From NCBI GenBank assembly GCA_964351395.1, contig CAYGOF010000014.1, forward strand, positions 1 to 64,000: 64,000 bases of DNA, in the 5' to 3' direction. Each line of letters opens with the position of its first letter. Within the stretch, counting starts at the first letter, position 1. This DNA comes from Imperialibacter sp964351395 (GTDB lineage Bacteria; Bacteroidota; Bacteroidia; Cytophagales; Cyclobacteriaceae). Shown here in pieces: positions 8,491 to 18,030 of the stretch. The notes beneath the pieces were generated by a model that was not told the origin of the DNA, did not search any database, and was given only the letters and a program-made list of their open reading frames with translations. Made by a program: the position numbers and the translations under genes.

Positions 8491-11400
8491 ATGCTAAATC
8501 AAATTATTCGTTTTTTCCTTTATAACAGGCTGGTTACCATCCTGATACTGCTTGCCTTCGTTGGCTGGGGAATTGTTACCTCTCCGTTCAACTGGCAGGT
8601 AGACTTCCTTCCTCGTGACCCGGTGCCTGTTGATGCCATACCAGATATTGGCGAGAACCAGCAGATCATCTTTACCCCATGGAATGGCAGGTCCCCGCAA
8701 GACATCGACGATCAGGTCTCCTACCCGCTTACCACCTACCTGCTCGGTATCCCGGGAGTAAAATCTATCCGTAGTTCCTCCATCTTTGGGTTCTCCATGA
8801 TCAACATCATTTTTGATGAAGACATTGAGTTCTATTGGTCACGAACCAGGATCCTGGAGAAACTTAACTCTCTACCCGCTGGCCTTCTACCCGATGGTGT
8901 GCAACCGTCTTTAGGTCCTGATGCAACTGCTCTTGGTCAGGTATACTGGTATACGTTGGAGGGCCGCGACAAAGATGGCAATCCGACCGGTGGATGGGAT
9001 TTGCATGAAATACGTACCGTCCAGGATTTCTACGTCAAGTATGGCTTGAATGCCGCCGAGGGAGTTTCGGAAGTGGCCTCTATAGGAGGTTTCGTGAAGG
9101 AGTATCAAATCGACGTAAATCCTGATGCGCTAAAAGCATACAATATTCCCCTAATGAAGGTGATGCAGGCTGTTCAGCAGTCCAACAGGGATGTAGGTGC
9201 CAAAACCATCGAAATGAATCAGGCGGAATACCTGGTGCGCGGACTTGGCTATATCAAGTCTGTAGAAGACATAGAAGAAGCAGTGGTAGCAGTGCAGAAC
9301 AATGTACCGATTCGCATAAAGGATATTGCGGTCGTTACCCTTGGTCCGGCCGCCCGACGTGGCGTGCTTGATAAAGGTGGCGCTGAGGTGGTAGGTGGCG
9401 TGGTAGTGGCGCGGTACGGCTCAAACCCGCTTCAGGTGATCAACAACCTCAAAGCCAAGATTGCTGAGATTTCCTCGGGACTTCCGAAAAAGACGCTTGC
9501 CAACGGAGTCGAGAGCCAACTCACGATTGTGCCATTCTATGATCGTACTCACCTGATCCATGAAACCATTGGCACGCTGGAAACGGCGTTATCGCATGAA
9601 GTGCTGATCAGCGTGATCGTGGTACTTATCCTGCTTTTGAACCTGAGGGCCTCCATCATCATCTCCAGTTTGCTTCCAGTCGCTGTTTTGATGACTTTTA
9701 TTGTGATGCGCTACTCCGGAGTGGATGCCAACGTCGTAGCGCTCTCGGGTATCGCCATTGCCATTGGTGTGATGGTGGATGTAGGTATTGTTTTCGTAGA
9801 AAACATTATCCGTCACCTGGAAATGCCGGAAAATGAAGGGGCACGAGGAAATGAATTATTGAAAGTCATCCACGCCTCAACTGTTGAAGTGGCATCGGCC
9901 ATTACCACTGCTTTGGCAACCACCATCGTAAGCTTTGTACCGGTATTTGCCATGGAATCAGCTGAGGGAAAGCTCTTTAAACCCCTCGCCTTCACTAAGA
10001 CATTCGCCTTGCTTGGGTCATTTGTATTGGGTCTGGTCGTACTTCCTACCCTGGCCTATTTTGTGTTTGGTATCAACTATGATAAGAAACAAATAAGGCG
10101 CACATGGAATTATGCTTTTATTGCAGGTGGCATCCTGCTTGCCGTATATTTCCAACTTTGGCTACCCCTGGCACTCTGTCTGGTGGGCATCAACAACTTG
10201 TTCGAGAACAATTGGCCAGCCCAAATCAGAAAGTATACCGACTACTTCAACCTGGCGCTAGCAGTGTTGATTGCCAGCTTCTTCCTGACAGAAGAGTGGA
10301 TGCCATTGGGTGTTCAAAACTCCCTGATTGTTAATTACCTATTTGTACTGGTGTTGATAGGTGTCATCCTGTCTGCCCTACTATCAGTTGTGCATTTCTA
10401 CGAACCCATCCTCAAATGGTGTCTGGTCAACAAAGGCAAGTTCATGCTGTTGCCTGTTGTTACCATTCTCCTGGGTGTGGTAATCTGGCTGGGATTCGAC
10501 AAGGTGTTTGGCTTTGTTCCTGGCAGTTTATCAAACAGCAAACCATGGCAAAGTATCTCGAAGAAGTTTCCAGGTATCGGCTCTGAGTTTATGCCGTCAC
10601 TCAATGAGGGTAGTTACCTGCTGATGCCAACCTCAATGCCACATGCCGGGGTCGAACAAAATCGGAAGGTGCTGGGCCAGTTGGATATGATGGTGTCGGC
10701 TATCCCTGAAGTTGACATGGTTGTCGGTAAGATGGGTAGAAGCGAATCGGCGCTGGACCCTGCTCCGGTTTCCATGTATGAGAACATTATCAACTACAAA
10801 CCGGAGTTTGTTATTGATGAAGATGGGCACAGAACAACCTTCAAGACTGACAAGGACGGAAAATTTGTGCTAACATCAGGAAAAGCTGTGTCCAATCAGG
10901 AGGCGCTGGAAATGAACGTCCAAACGACAGCACTCATTCCGGAACCTGATGGACAATATTTCCGAAACTGGCGGGCTCATATCAAGTCGCCGGATGATAT
11001 ATGGGAGGAGATTGTAAAGGTGACCAAGATTCCGGGCGTGACGTCGGCCCCTAAATTGCAGCCCATCGAAACGCGATTAGTGATGTTGCAGACCGGTATG
11101 AGAGCCCCTATGGGCATCAAGGTGTATGGCCCTGACTTGCCGACGATCGAGGCATTTGGCATGCAACTGGAGGGGATATTGAAAGAAGTACCTTCCGTCA
11201 AGTCAGAAGCAGTTTTTGCTGACAGAATCGTTGGTAAGCCTTATTTACACCTCAACATTAACCGCGAAGCCATTGGTAGATATGGTTTATCTGTTGAGGA
11301 TGTGCAGCAAACAATTGAGACGGCGATTGGTGGCATGAAGATTACGTCCACCGTGCAAGGCAGAGAGAGATTCCCGGTGAGGGTGCGATACCCAAGGGAA

Positions 11401-12294
11401 TTGAGAGACGATCCGGAGTCTATCGCCAAAATATTGGTCCCCACTCCCACCGGTGCTCAGATTCCTTTGGGACAGCTTGTAGACGTCGAATACCTCAGGG
11501 GACCACAGATGATCAAAAGTGAAGAAACATTCCTTGTAGGCTATGTTCTCTTTGATAAAAAGAATGGGTTTGCCGAGGTGTCTGTCGTCAACGAAGCGCA
11601 GGCGGCTATTCAGTCGAAAATCGATGATGGCGAATTAAAAGTGCCCGCCGGCATCAGTTATAAGTTTTCAGGGAGTTATGAAAACCAGATCAGGGCAGTG
11701 AAGAGGTTATCGATAGTTATTCCGATCAGCTTGCTGATCATATTTCTGCTGCTCTATTTCCAATTCAAAACGGTCATTGCTTCGTCGATCCATTTCTCTG
11801 GGGTATTTGTGGCCTTTGCAGGTGGGTTCATCATGCTATGGCTGTACGGTCAGGATTGGTTCCTTAATTTCTCTGTGGCAGATGTCAATCTCCGGGAGCT
11901 TTTTCAAATGCACACAATTAACCTCAGTGTAGCTGTTTGGGTAGGATTTATCGCCTTGTTCGGTATTGCGACTGACGATGGCGTGATCATGGGAACCTAT
12001 ATCCATCAGGTTTTTGAAGAAAGAAAGCCAGCAACTGTAGCCGAAGTAAGAGAGGCTGTGGTGGAAGCAGGAATGAAACGGGTGCGACCAGCCATGATGA
12101 CCGCTGCAGTGGCGATCATAGCCTTATTGCCCGTGCTATCGTCCACTGGTAAAGGGTCCGATATCATGGTGCCCATGGCGATTCCCACATTCGGCGGTAT
12201 GACGATTCAGATCATGACGATGTTTGTCGTCCCGGTGTTGCAGGCATTTTGGAGAGAAACGGTCATTCGTAAACAATTAAAGGAGGCCAAATGA
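8491..12294 (+). CDS. CusA/CzcA-family heavy-metal efflux RND transporter
   Basis: Inner-membrane RND pump of 1267 residues, probably exporting Cu(I)/Ag(I) or another heavy metal by proton antiport. The family motif GIAIAIGVMVDVGIVFVENI lies near residues 418-440 and contains the TM4 aspartate used in proton relay; the C-terminal half has FGIATDDGVIMGTYIHQ in the equivalent TM10 region. The protein is longer than typical CusA (about 1050): the main excess is a hydrophobic insert of roughly 110 residues (about 535-645) between TM6 and TM7 with several extra predicted helices, plus an acidic periplasmic loop near 770-800. The stop overlaps the next start by 4 bases, so channel and pump are translationally coupled. 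Family certain; metal specificity inferred from neighbours. Confidence 0.93.
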   Translation: MLNQIIRFFLYNRLVTILILLAFVGWGIVTSPFNWQVDFLPRDPVPVDAIPDIGENQQIIFTPWNGRSPQDIDDQVSYPLTTYLLGIPGVKSIRSSSIFGFSMINIIFDEDIEFYWSRTRILEKLNSLPAGLLPDGVQPSLGPDATALGQVYWYTLEGRDKDGNPTGGWDLHEIRTVQDFYVKYGLNAAEGVSEVASIGGFVKEYQIDVNPDALKAYNIPLMKVMQAVQQSNRDVGAKTIEMNQAEYLVRGLGYIKSVEDIEEAVVAVQNNVPIRIKDIAVVTLGPAARRGVLDKGGAEVVGGVVVARYGSNPLQVINNLKAKIAEISSGLPKKTLANGVESQLTIVPFYDRTHLIHETIGTLETALSHEVLISVIVVLILLLNLRASIIISSLLPVAVLMTFIVMRYSGVDANVVALSGIAIAIGVMVDVGIVFVENIIRHLEMPENEGARGNELLKVIHASTVEVASAITTALATTIVSFVPVFAMESAEGKLFKPLAFTKTFALLGSFVLGLVVLPTLAYFVFGINYDKKQIRRTWNYAFIAGGILLAVYFQLWLPLALCLVGINNLFENNWPAQIRKYTDYFNLALAVLIASFFLTEEWMPLGVQNSLIVNYLFVLVLIGVILSALLSVVHFYEPILKWCLVNKGKFMLLPVVTILLGVVIWLGFDKVFGFVPGSLSNSKPWQSISKKFPGIGSEFMPSLNEGSYLLMPTSMPHAGVEQNRKVLGQLDMMVSAIPEVDMVVGKMGRSESALDPAPVSMYENIINYKPEFVIDEDGHRTTFKTDKDGKFVLTSGKAVSNQEALEMNVQTTALIPEPDGQYFRNWRAHIKSPDDIWEEIVKVTKIPGVTSAPKLQPIETRLVMLQTGMRAPMGIKVYGPDLPTIEAFGMQLEGILKEVPSVKSEAVFADRIVGKPYLHLNINREAIGRYGLSVEDVQQTIETAIGGMKITSTVQGRERFPVRVRYPRELRDDPESIAKILVPTPTGAQIPLGQLVDVEYLRGPQMIKSEETFLVGYVLFDKKNGFAEVSVVNEAQAAIQSKIDDGELKVPAGISYKFSGSYENQIRAVKRLSIVIPISLLIIFLLLYFQFKTVIASSIHFSGVFVAFAGGFIMLWLYGQDWFLNFSVADVNLRELFQMHTINLSVAVWVGFIALFGIATDDGVIMGTYIHQVFEERKPATVAEVREAVVEAGMKRVRPAMMTAAVAIIALLPVLSSTGKGSDIMVPMAIPTFGGMTIQIMTMFVVPVLQAFWRETVIRKQLKEAK
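12281..12286 (+). promoter_or_regulatory. Shine-Dalgarno AGGAGG before the TolC-like gene
   Basis: A perfect AGGAGG sits 4 bases before the ATG at 12291. Such strong ribosome-binding sites are uncommon in Bacteroidetes. It lies inside the end of the pump gene and may support reinitiation at the 4-base overlap. It also encodes in-frame residues of the pump, so chance is possible. Confidence 0.4.
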
Positions 12295-13532
12295 AAAGCA
12301 TAATCTATATCATCTTCCTTTTCGGTGCTGTTGTAAGCAACGCACAAAGTCTTGCTGCCTACCAGAAAACCGCCGCTGAAAACAATCCTGGACTACAGGC
12401 GAAATACAAGGAGTTTGAAGCAGCGTTACAGATGGCTGCCCAGGTCAGTTCATTGCCTGACCCCAATCTCACGGTTAGTGCTTTCGGGCAAATGATTGAA
12501 ACCAGGGTGGGCCCTCAACAAGCACGGTTTAGTCTCTCGCAGATGTTTCCATGGTTTGGTACATTGAGTGCTCAGGGGAATGTGGCGTCTTTAATGGCCG
12601 AAGCCAAGTACCAGGATTTCCTCGATGCCCGCAATCAGTTGTATTATGAGGTAGCTTCGGCCTATTACCCGTTGTATCGACTTCACTTCTACAGGAACAT
12701 TGAAAGAGAAAATCTTCAGTTGCTTGAGTCATACAAAACGATTGCTACTTCAAAATTCAGCAATGCGTCCGGCAGTATGACGGATGTGCTCAGGGTAGAT
12801 ATTATCATGAAAAGTGCTGCCACAAGCCTGGCTATTCTGGACAAGCAGGAGCAGACATTGAAGGCTAGCTTCAATAAATTACTCAATCAGGAAGTGTCAG
12901 AAGAGGTATTAATCACAGATTCAATTGAATTGGATAGCGTGGAAACGTCCACAGCAAAAGATTCGTTGCTGATCAACCAGCCGATTCTGACAGGGCTGGA
13001 ATTGCGGCTTGAGGGTAGTCAGGCTGCTGAGTATGCCGCGCAAAAGCAAGGCATGCCAAAACTGGGCGTTGGTCTTGATTACATTATTGTGGGTAAAAGG
13101 TCGGACCTGGCAGCTGGGGTTGCACCGCCCGCAGATAACGGTAAAGACGCCATAATGCCCATGGTGTCGGTCAGCTTGCCCATTTTCCGTAAGAAATACC
13201 GGTCGGCCATCAAAGAAGCGCAGGTGATGCAGGAAGCTTACACCCTTCAGCGACAAGAGGCGGCCAATAAGCTGGAAGCTGGCTTTGAAATGGTTGTTTT
13301 TGAAATGGAAAAACAACAGACGTTGCTGGACTTGTACGAGGCACAAAGTGAGGAAACAAGACAACTCCTCAGGTTACTTTTTTCTTCCTACAGCAACTCT
13401 GGTAAGGATTTCGAAGACCTGCTCGCCATTCAGCAGCAGCTTCTTCAATATGAAAAAATGAAAGTGGAAGCCGAAGTAAACTACCAAACAACCGTGGCTC
13501 AATTCAACTATTTAACTGCAAAAGCTTATTAA
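12291..13532 (+). CDS. TolC-family outer-membrane efflux channel
   Basis: Outer-membrane channel of 413 residues, the CusC-like part of the tripartite metal pump. It has a signal peptide (1-18, ending SNAQ) and the alternating long coiled-coil helices with Asn/Ala/Gln-rich heptads typical of TolC proteins (for example ENNPGLQAKYKEFEAALQ near the start). Two helical halves, about 30-220 and 230-413, are visible. Short compared with E. coli CusC (about 460). It overlaps the pump gene by 4 bases and is followed one base later by the adaptor gene, so all three form one operon. Confidence 0.9.
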   Translation: MKSIIYIIFLFGAVVSNAQSLAAYQKTAAENNPGLQAKYKEFEAALQMAAQVSSLPDPNLTVSAFGQMIETRVGPQQARFSLSQMFPWFGTLSAQGNVASLMAEAKYQDFLDARNQLYYEVASAYYPLYRLHFYRNIERENLQLLESYKTIATSKFSNASGSMTDVLRVDIIMKSAATSLAILDKQEQTLKASFNKLLNQEVSEEVLITDSIELDSVETSTAKDSLLINQPILTGLELRLEGSQAAEYAAQKQGMPKLGVGLDYIIVGKRSDLAAGVAPPADNGKDAIMPMVSVSLPIFRKKYRSAIKEAQVMQEAYTLQRQEAANKLEAGFEMVVFEMEKQQTLLDLYEAQSEETRQLLRLLFSSYSNSGKDFEDLLAIQQQLLQYEKMKVEAEVNYQTTVAQFNYLTAKAY

Positions 13533-13533
13533 C

Positions 13534-15318
13534 ATGGCTATAGATAAAAAAACAATCACCGTTGGCTTAGCCACGCTTGTCATAGGCCTTCTATTTGGCT
13601 GGATGATCTTTGGCGGTAGTGCTGAGGAAGAGTTGACAGAAGAGCATCAGCACGCATCAATGGAGGAAGTGTGGACCTGCTCTATGCATCCACAAATCAG
13701 GCAGAGCGAACCTGGTAAATGTCCCATTTGTGGCATGGACCTTATTCCTCTGGAAAGCGGTATGGAAGAAGGCCTTGATCCGAATGCCATCAGCATGTCG
13801 CCAACAGCGATGCAACTGGCCAACATCAGCACACTTGTAGTTGGGGTAGGCGCAACAGGTAAGGCAGTAACTTTGACTGGCAAAGTGCAAGCTGATGAAC
13901 GTTTGGTGTATTCGCAAACCAGCCATATTCCTGGACGAATAGAACAGTTGCAAGTCAATTTTACGGGTGAATTTGTGAAAAAGGGTCAGGTGTTGGCCTA
14001 TATCTACTCTCCTGAACTTGTAAGTGCCCAAGAGGAGTTACTCGAGGCCTGGAAGATAAAAGACTCACAACCTCAACTTTTAGAGGCTTCAAAGCAAAAA
14101 CTTAAGAACTGGAAACTTAGAGACGCACAGATTGAAGAGATTATAACCTCTGGAAAGTTAACTAACTCCTTCCCTATCCTGGCCGATGTGTCTGGCAATG
14201 TGACCAATAAGGTTGTGAACCTGGGGGACCATGTGACGCAAGGAGAGACACTTTTTGAGGTGACGGACTTCTCACGTTTATGGATACTGTTTGACGTATA
14301 CGAATCCAACCTGGCCTGGGTGAAGGAAGGCAATAAAGTTGAATTTAAAGTGGCGTCACTTCCCGGCGAAACTTTTGAAGGAGTCATTTCTTTCATCGAC
14401 CCAACGATCGATCCCAACACCCGGGTGGCCACTGCCCGAGTTGAAATACCCAACAAATCGGAAAGGCTAAAACCTGAAATGTTTGTCTCAGGCATCATCG
14501 ACTCAGCTCCCGCGAAGAAGTCAGAAACAATAGCGGTACCCAAATCTGCCGTCATGTGGACTGGCAAGCGTTCTGTGGTATACGTTAAGCAAGCAAGCAG
14601 TGAAGCCATTAGCTTTATCATGAGAGAAGTGACCCTTGGTGAAGCTTTAGGCGAAAGCTTCCTTATTGAAAAAGGCCTGAATAAAGGGGAAGAAATTGCC
14701 GTTAATGGCACTTTTAGTATTGATGCAGCGGCGCAGCTTGCCGGAAAGCCCAGTATGATGAATCCAATGCCCGACGGAAAGGCAACAGCCTTCAATCACG
14801 ATCATATGGTGACACTTACCAGCAATGAAGCTATATCAAATCAACCATCTAAAGCCGTACCGGAAGCCTTCAGAAGTCAACTGACAACGTTCATCAAGTC
14901 TTACATGGTATTGAAAGATGCATTGGTGAATGACGATCCTGAGGCTGCGGCAAAAGCAGCTACTGATGCCATCGTTAAGCTCAATCAAGTCGATATGAAA
15001 TTGCTATCTGATCACGACATACATATGAAATGGATGGCGATGCTTGGCAATATGAACGATGCCCTCGAATCAATAGCTTCTAAACAGCCAATCGTTGAGC
15101 AACGCAACGCCTTTATTAACCTTTCAAATGCGGCTATCGAAGCTGTTAGTTCTTTTGGCATCAATAACGTCACCCTCTATCAGCAGCATTGCCCTATGGC
15201 CAATAGTAACAAGGGGGCCGATTGGCTCAGTTTGGAGACAGACATTAAAAATCCTTACTACGGGGATGCTATGCTTGCCTGTGGCTCGGTAGAAAAAACA
15301 ATTACACCCTTTAAATAA
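13534..15318 (+). CDS. CusB-like efflux adaptor with N-terminal metal-binding and C-terminal DUF3347 domains
   Basis: Periplasmic adaptor of 594 residues linking pump and channel. One N-terminal membrane anchor (about 7-27); an acidic/His stretch (EEHQHAS); a heavy-metal-binding domain with WTCSMHP and PGKCPICGMDLIPL (about 47-72); then the barrel-sandwich hybrid, alpha-hairpin and beta-barrel of the HlyD/CusB family (about 95-415). The C-terminus (about 445-594) is a DUF3347 domain ending with the CPMA, WLS, NPYYG and CG motifs, which in this family is linked to copper handling. Three modules with Cys/His/Met ligands suggest that this subunit both collects and passes metal. Starts one base after the channel gene. 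Confidence 0.92.
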   Translation: MAIDKKTITVGLATLVIGLLFGWMIFGGSAEEELTEEHQHASMEEVWTCSMHPQIRQSEPGKCPICGMDLIPLESGMEEGLDPNAISMSPTAMQLANISTLVVGVGATGKAVTLTGKVQADERLVYSQTSHIPGRIEQLQVNFTGEFVKKGQVLAYIYSPELVSAQEELLEAWKIKDSQPQLLEASKQKLKNWKLRDAQIEEIITSGKLTNSFPILADVSGNVTNKVVNLGDHVTQGETLFEVTDFSRLWILFDVYESNLAWVKEGNKVEFKVASLPGETFEGVISFIDPTIDPNTRVATARVEIPNKSERLKPEMFVSGIIDSAPAKKSETIAVPKSAVMWTGKRSVVYVKQASSEAISFIMREVTLGEALGESFLIEKGLNKGEEIAVNGTFSIDAAAQLAGKPSMMNPMPDGKATAFNHDHMVTLTSNEAISNQPSKAVPEAFRSQLTTFIKSYMVLKDALVNDDPEAAAKAATDAIVKLNQVDMKLLSDHDIHMKWMAMLGNMNDALESIASKQPIVEQRNAFINLSNAAIEAVSSFGINNVTLYQQHCPMANSNKGADWLSLETDIKNPYYGDAMLACGSVEKTITPFK

Positions 15319-15344
15319 TCACTCAACATTCAACGAAATCACTT

Positions 15345-15605
15345 ATGAAAAATGTCATCACAATAACTATTTTTGGCTGTTTCTTTGCACTAGCAGCTTG
15401 TAACAGCAATCAAAACTCAACAGCCACGGAAACCGAAAACCACGACGCTCATCAGCATGAAGCTACGGCTACTGACTCTACTGTGGTCGCCGCTTCTTAT
15501 ATTTGCCCAATGAAATGTGAAGGCAGCGCTAGTGACAAGCCGGGTAAATGTCCGGTATGTAAAATGGACCTGGTGGCGGTTGAAAAAGTTAGCACCGACA
15601 ACTAA
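15345..15605 (+). CDS. Small heavy-metal-binding-domain lipoprotein
   Basis: Lipoprotein of 86 residues. The signal ends FALAAC with the lipid-carrying Cys near residue 19. A Thr/His-rich linker (HDAHQHE) leads to a heavy-metal-binding domain: YICPMKCEG and PGKCPVCKMDLVAVE, the same fold as the N-terminal module of the adaptor encoded just upstream. Probably a periplasmic metal carrier or buffer feeding the pump. Lies 26 bases after the adaptor stop and 3 bases before the thioredoxin gene, clearly in the same operon. Confidence 0.88.
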   Translation: MKNVITITIFGCFFALAACNSNQNSTATETENHDAHQHEATATDSTVVAASYICPMKCEGSASDKPGKCPVCKMDLVAVEKVSTDN

Positions 15606-15608
15606 ACT

Positions 15609-16133
15609 ATGGAATCAGCATTATCCAAAATCGTATTGCTTGCAGCGTTGATCGGATTCAGTAATTGTGGAAGCGAACCAAAGTCCATGGAGTCTGCTGC
15701 AACTGAAACAATCAATCCGGAAAATATCACATTGACAACACTCAAACTCCATAACCTGGATGGCTCTCAGATGGACCTCACCGGATTAGCCGGAAAACGG
15801 GTGTTCGTCAATTTCTGGGCAACCTGGTGCAAACCTTGTTTGGCAGAAATGCCTTCGATCAGCCGTGCAACTGAAACGCTGGCTGGTGACAATATTGTCT
15901 TTCTGGCTGCTTCAGATGAAAAACTGGATAGAATTGTGAATTTTAATGAAAAGAATGGCTACAAATTTGACATCGTTGCCACCCAGGCCGACCTTTCACT
16001 TTTGGAAATATATGCTTTGCCTGCTACTTTCATTTTTGATGAGCAGGGCAACCTTGTTTTCAAGGAAACCGGCGCCAGAGAATGGGATAGCGAGGACAAT
16101 ATTCAATTAATTAAAGAGACTCAAAAGCTATGA
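15609..16133 (+). CDS. TlpA-family thiol-disulfide reductase
   Basis: Periplasm-facing thioredoxin-fold protein of 174 residues. A hydrophobic N-terminus ends GFSNC (Cys20), a probable lipid attachment site though the lipobox is not ideal. The active site is FWATWCKPC (Cys74, Cys77), and the cis-Pro loop reads YALPATFIFD, both canonical. In this operon it may keep cysteines of the metal-binding proteins reduced, or assist the Cys-rich propeller protein with which it overlaps by 4 bases (ATGA). Enzyme class certain, substrate inferred. Confidence 0.9.
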   Translation: MESALSKIVLLAALIGFSNCGSEPKSMESAATETINPENITLTTLKLHNLDGSQMDLTGLAGKRVFVNFWATWCKPCLAEMPSISRATETLAGDNIVFLAASDEKLDRIVNFNEKNGYKFDIVATQADLSLLEIYALPATFIFDEQGNLVFKETGAREWDSEDNIQLIKETQKL

Positions 16134-17350
16134 GAAAGTTATTACCCGGTGCATTGGTCATCGCAGGCCTTTTTCTCAAAGGCTGTGCCCCAGGGCCAAG
16201 TGCTGAGCGAATGCCGGTTACCAGGGTCGAAGCCCCACATTTGAAAGGTGCTTCATTGCCCTACCTAACGACCGACGCCGCAGAAAAAACCATCTTATCC
16301 TATGTGGTCGCCACCGACTCATCTGCTGCTTTATACTTTACCACCTTTGGTGACAAAACCTGGACCGAGCCACTCAAAGTGGCAGAAGACACCAATTGGT
16401 TTGTTAACTGGGCCGACTTCCCTTCAGTGATATCCTGGGGAGATGGAAAAATGGCTGCCCATTGGCTGGAGAAAAATTGGCCCGAAGGCACGAATTATCA
16501 GGTGAAGATCAGCAGGTCTCAGGATTTCGGAACGACCTGGTCGGCACCTCATACCTTGCATAGTGATGAAGAACCCAGGGAGCACGGCTTCGTATCGCTG
16601 GTTCCCTTCCCCAGTGGGCGCATGTTTGCTTCCTGGCTCGACGGCCGCAAATACCCTCCAGCGAGTGAACTCAGTTCGCATGACCTGGCCAACGAAATGA
16701 CACTGATGGGTGGCTATGTAGCGGTAGACGGTTCCATTGAGGGAGAAGAAGTTTTAGACGACCGGGTTTGCGATTGCTGTCAAACCAGTTCTGTATTGAG
16801 CGACCATGGCCTCATTACCTTTTACCGCGACAGATCTGAAGATGAGATTCGCGATGTGGCTGAGGTGAGATGGACGGAAGAAGGTTGGACGGAGCCAAGT
16901 ATGATGGGAGACGATCAATGGGAGATTTCTGGTTGCCCTGTCAATGGCCCCCAATCCGACGCCATTGATGAGCAGGTGGCCGTCGTGTGGTTCACCGCAG
17001 CTGATGAGGCGCCTAAAGTACAGTTGTCGTTATCCGGTGATGCGGGCGAACACCCCTCCTTGCCTATCAAAGTAAGCCACAAGTCAACCATTGGACGTGC
17101 CGATGTCGTGCTCATTGATAAAGAATATGTAGCCACCAGTTGGATAGAGTTGGAAGAACAAGTGGGCATTTTGAAAGTAGCCATTTTCACTATTGACGGA
17201 CAACGCCTGGAAGAGTGGGACATCACAGAGATCTCTACAGAAAGAAAGACTGGCTTCCCACAGCTAACCTCTAACGGGAAAAGTCTTATTATTGCATGGA
17301 CAACCGATGATGGTATTAATACCTCTGTTATTGAATTAACAGACCTTTGA
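16130..17350 (+). CDS. Sialidase-like beta-propeller lipoprotein with CDCC motif
   Basis: Protein of 406 residues, lipoprotein signal ending LFLKGC (Cys19). An Asp-box, SRSQDFGTTW (about 127-136), and the beta-rich sequence indicate a sialidase-like propeller, but the sialidase catalytic arginine triad is not evident. Notable are RVCDCCQTS (Cys214, Cys216, Cys217) and ISGCPVNGP (Cys269), together a four-cysteine set that could bind metal or form disulfides. ATGA overlap with the TlpA gene shows tight translational coupling and suggests a shared role. I therefore doubt glycosidase activity and favour a redox or metal-related role (inference). It is the last tightly packed gene of the metal island. 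Confidence 0.75.
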   Translation: MRKLLPGALVIAGLFLKGCAPGPSAERMPVTRVEAPHLKGASLPYLTTDAAEKTILSYVVATDSSAALYFTTFGDKTWTEPLKVAEDTNWFVNWADFPSVISWGDGKMAAHWLEKNWPEGTNYQVKISRSQDFGTTWSAPHTLHSDEEPREHGFVSLVPFPSGRMFASWLDGRKYPPASELSSHDLANEMTLMGGYVAVDGSIEGEEVLDDRVCDCCQTSSVLSDHGLITFYRDRSEDEIRDVAEVRWTEEGWTEPSMMGDDQWEISGCPVNGPQSDAIDEQVAVVWFTAADEAPKVQLSLSGDAGEHPSLPIKVSHKSTIGRADVVLIDKEYVATSWIELEEQVGILKVAIFTIDGQRLEEWDITEISTERKTGFPQLTSNGKSLIIAWTTDDGINTSVIELTDL

Positions 17351-17399
17351 TTAAAACGAATTAAGTTTCAATAGATAAAAACCAAAACCCTTATAAGTA

Positions 17400-18008
17400 A
17401 TGAAAAAAGTTAAACTATTTTTTAGTGCATTAACCCTTGCAGCAATGGCGCTGTTAAGCCAAAACGCAACCGCTCAATTGCAAGCCCCAGCTCCTAGCCC
17501 AGCTGCTTACGTATCTGCAAATGTAGGCTTTACAAAAATCAGCGTTGACTACTCGGCGCCTGCTGTAAAAGGCAGAAAAGTATTCGGCGATCTGGAAAAG
17601 TACGGCGTTACCTGGAGAGCTGGCGCAAATGGCCCTACCTTGATCGAATTCAGCACCAGTGTAAGCATTGGTGGCAAGAATGTAGGTGCTGGTACCTACC
17701 CTGTATTTATCACTCCTCAGGCATCAGGTGAGTGGACCATCCACATCAACGGCAAGAAAAACGCTGTATTTGCCTACATGAAAGATGGTAAAATTGACGA
17801 AGCAGCAGTAGCAGCAGACGACCTTGTTAGCATCAAAGCTAGCCCAGTGATGGCGTCTGATTCTATGGAAAGACTGACCTACATGATCTCAGCTGAAGAC
17901 AACAAAGTAGCCAAAGTAACCATGGCATGGGACAAAGTAAGACTTTCTTTCATGGTGGATACTCAGGTGAGCCAGAAGCTTGAAGGATTCTCTAGCACCT
18001 TGAAATAA
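17400..18008 (+). CDS. DUF2911 family secreted protein
   Basis: Protein of 202 residues with a cleavable signal peptide (about 1-25, ending ATAQ). The rest matches the DUF2911 pattern: SPAAYVSANVGFTKISVDYS, GRKVFGDL, WRAGANGPT and GTYPVFITP. Function of the family is unknown. It starts 49 bases after the propeller gene and is followed by a strong terminator, so it may be read with the metal island or from its own promoter. Its codons look like those of a highly expressed gene (frequent GTA, GCA, AAA). Confidence 0.85.
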   Translation: MKKVKLFFSALTLAAMALLSQNATAQLQAPAPSPAAYVSANVGFTKISVDYSAPAVKGRKVFGDLEKYGVTWRAGANGPTLIEFSTSVSIGGKNVGAGTYPVFITPQASGEWTIHINGKKNAVFAYMKDGKIDEAAVAADDLVSIKASPVMASDSMERLTYMISAEDNKVAKVTMAWDKVRLSFMVDTQVSQKLEGFSSTLK

Positions 18009-18030
18009 AGGTATTTAGCTATAATTACTT

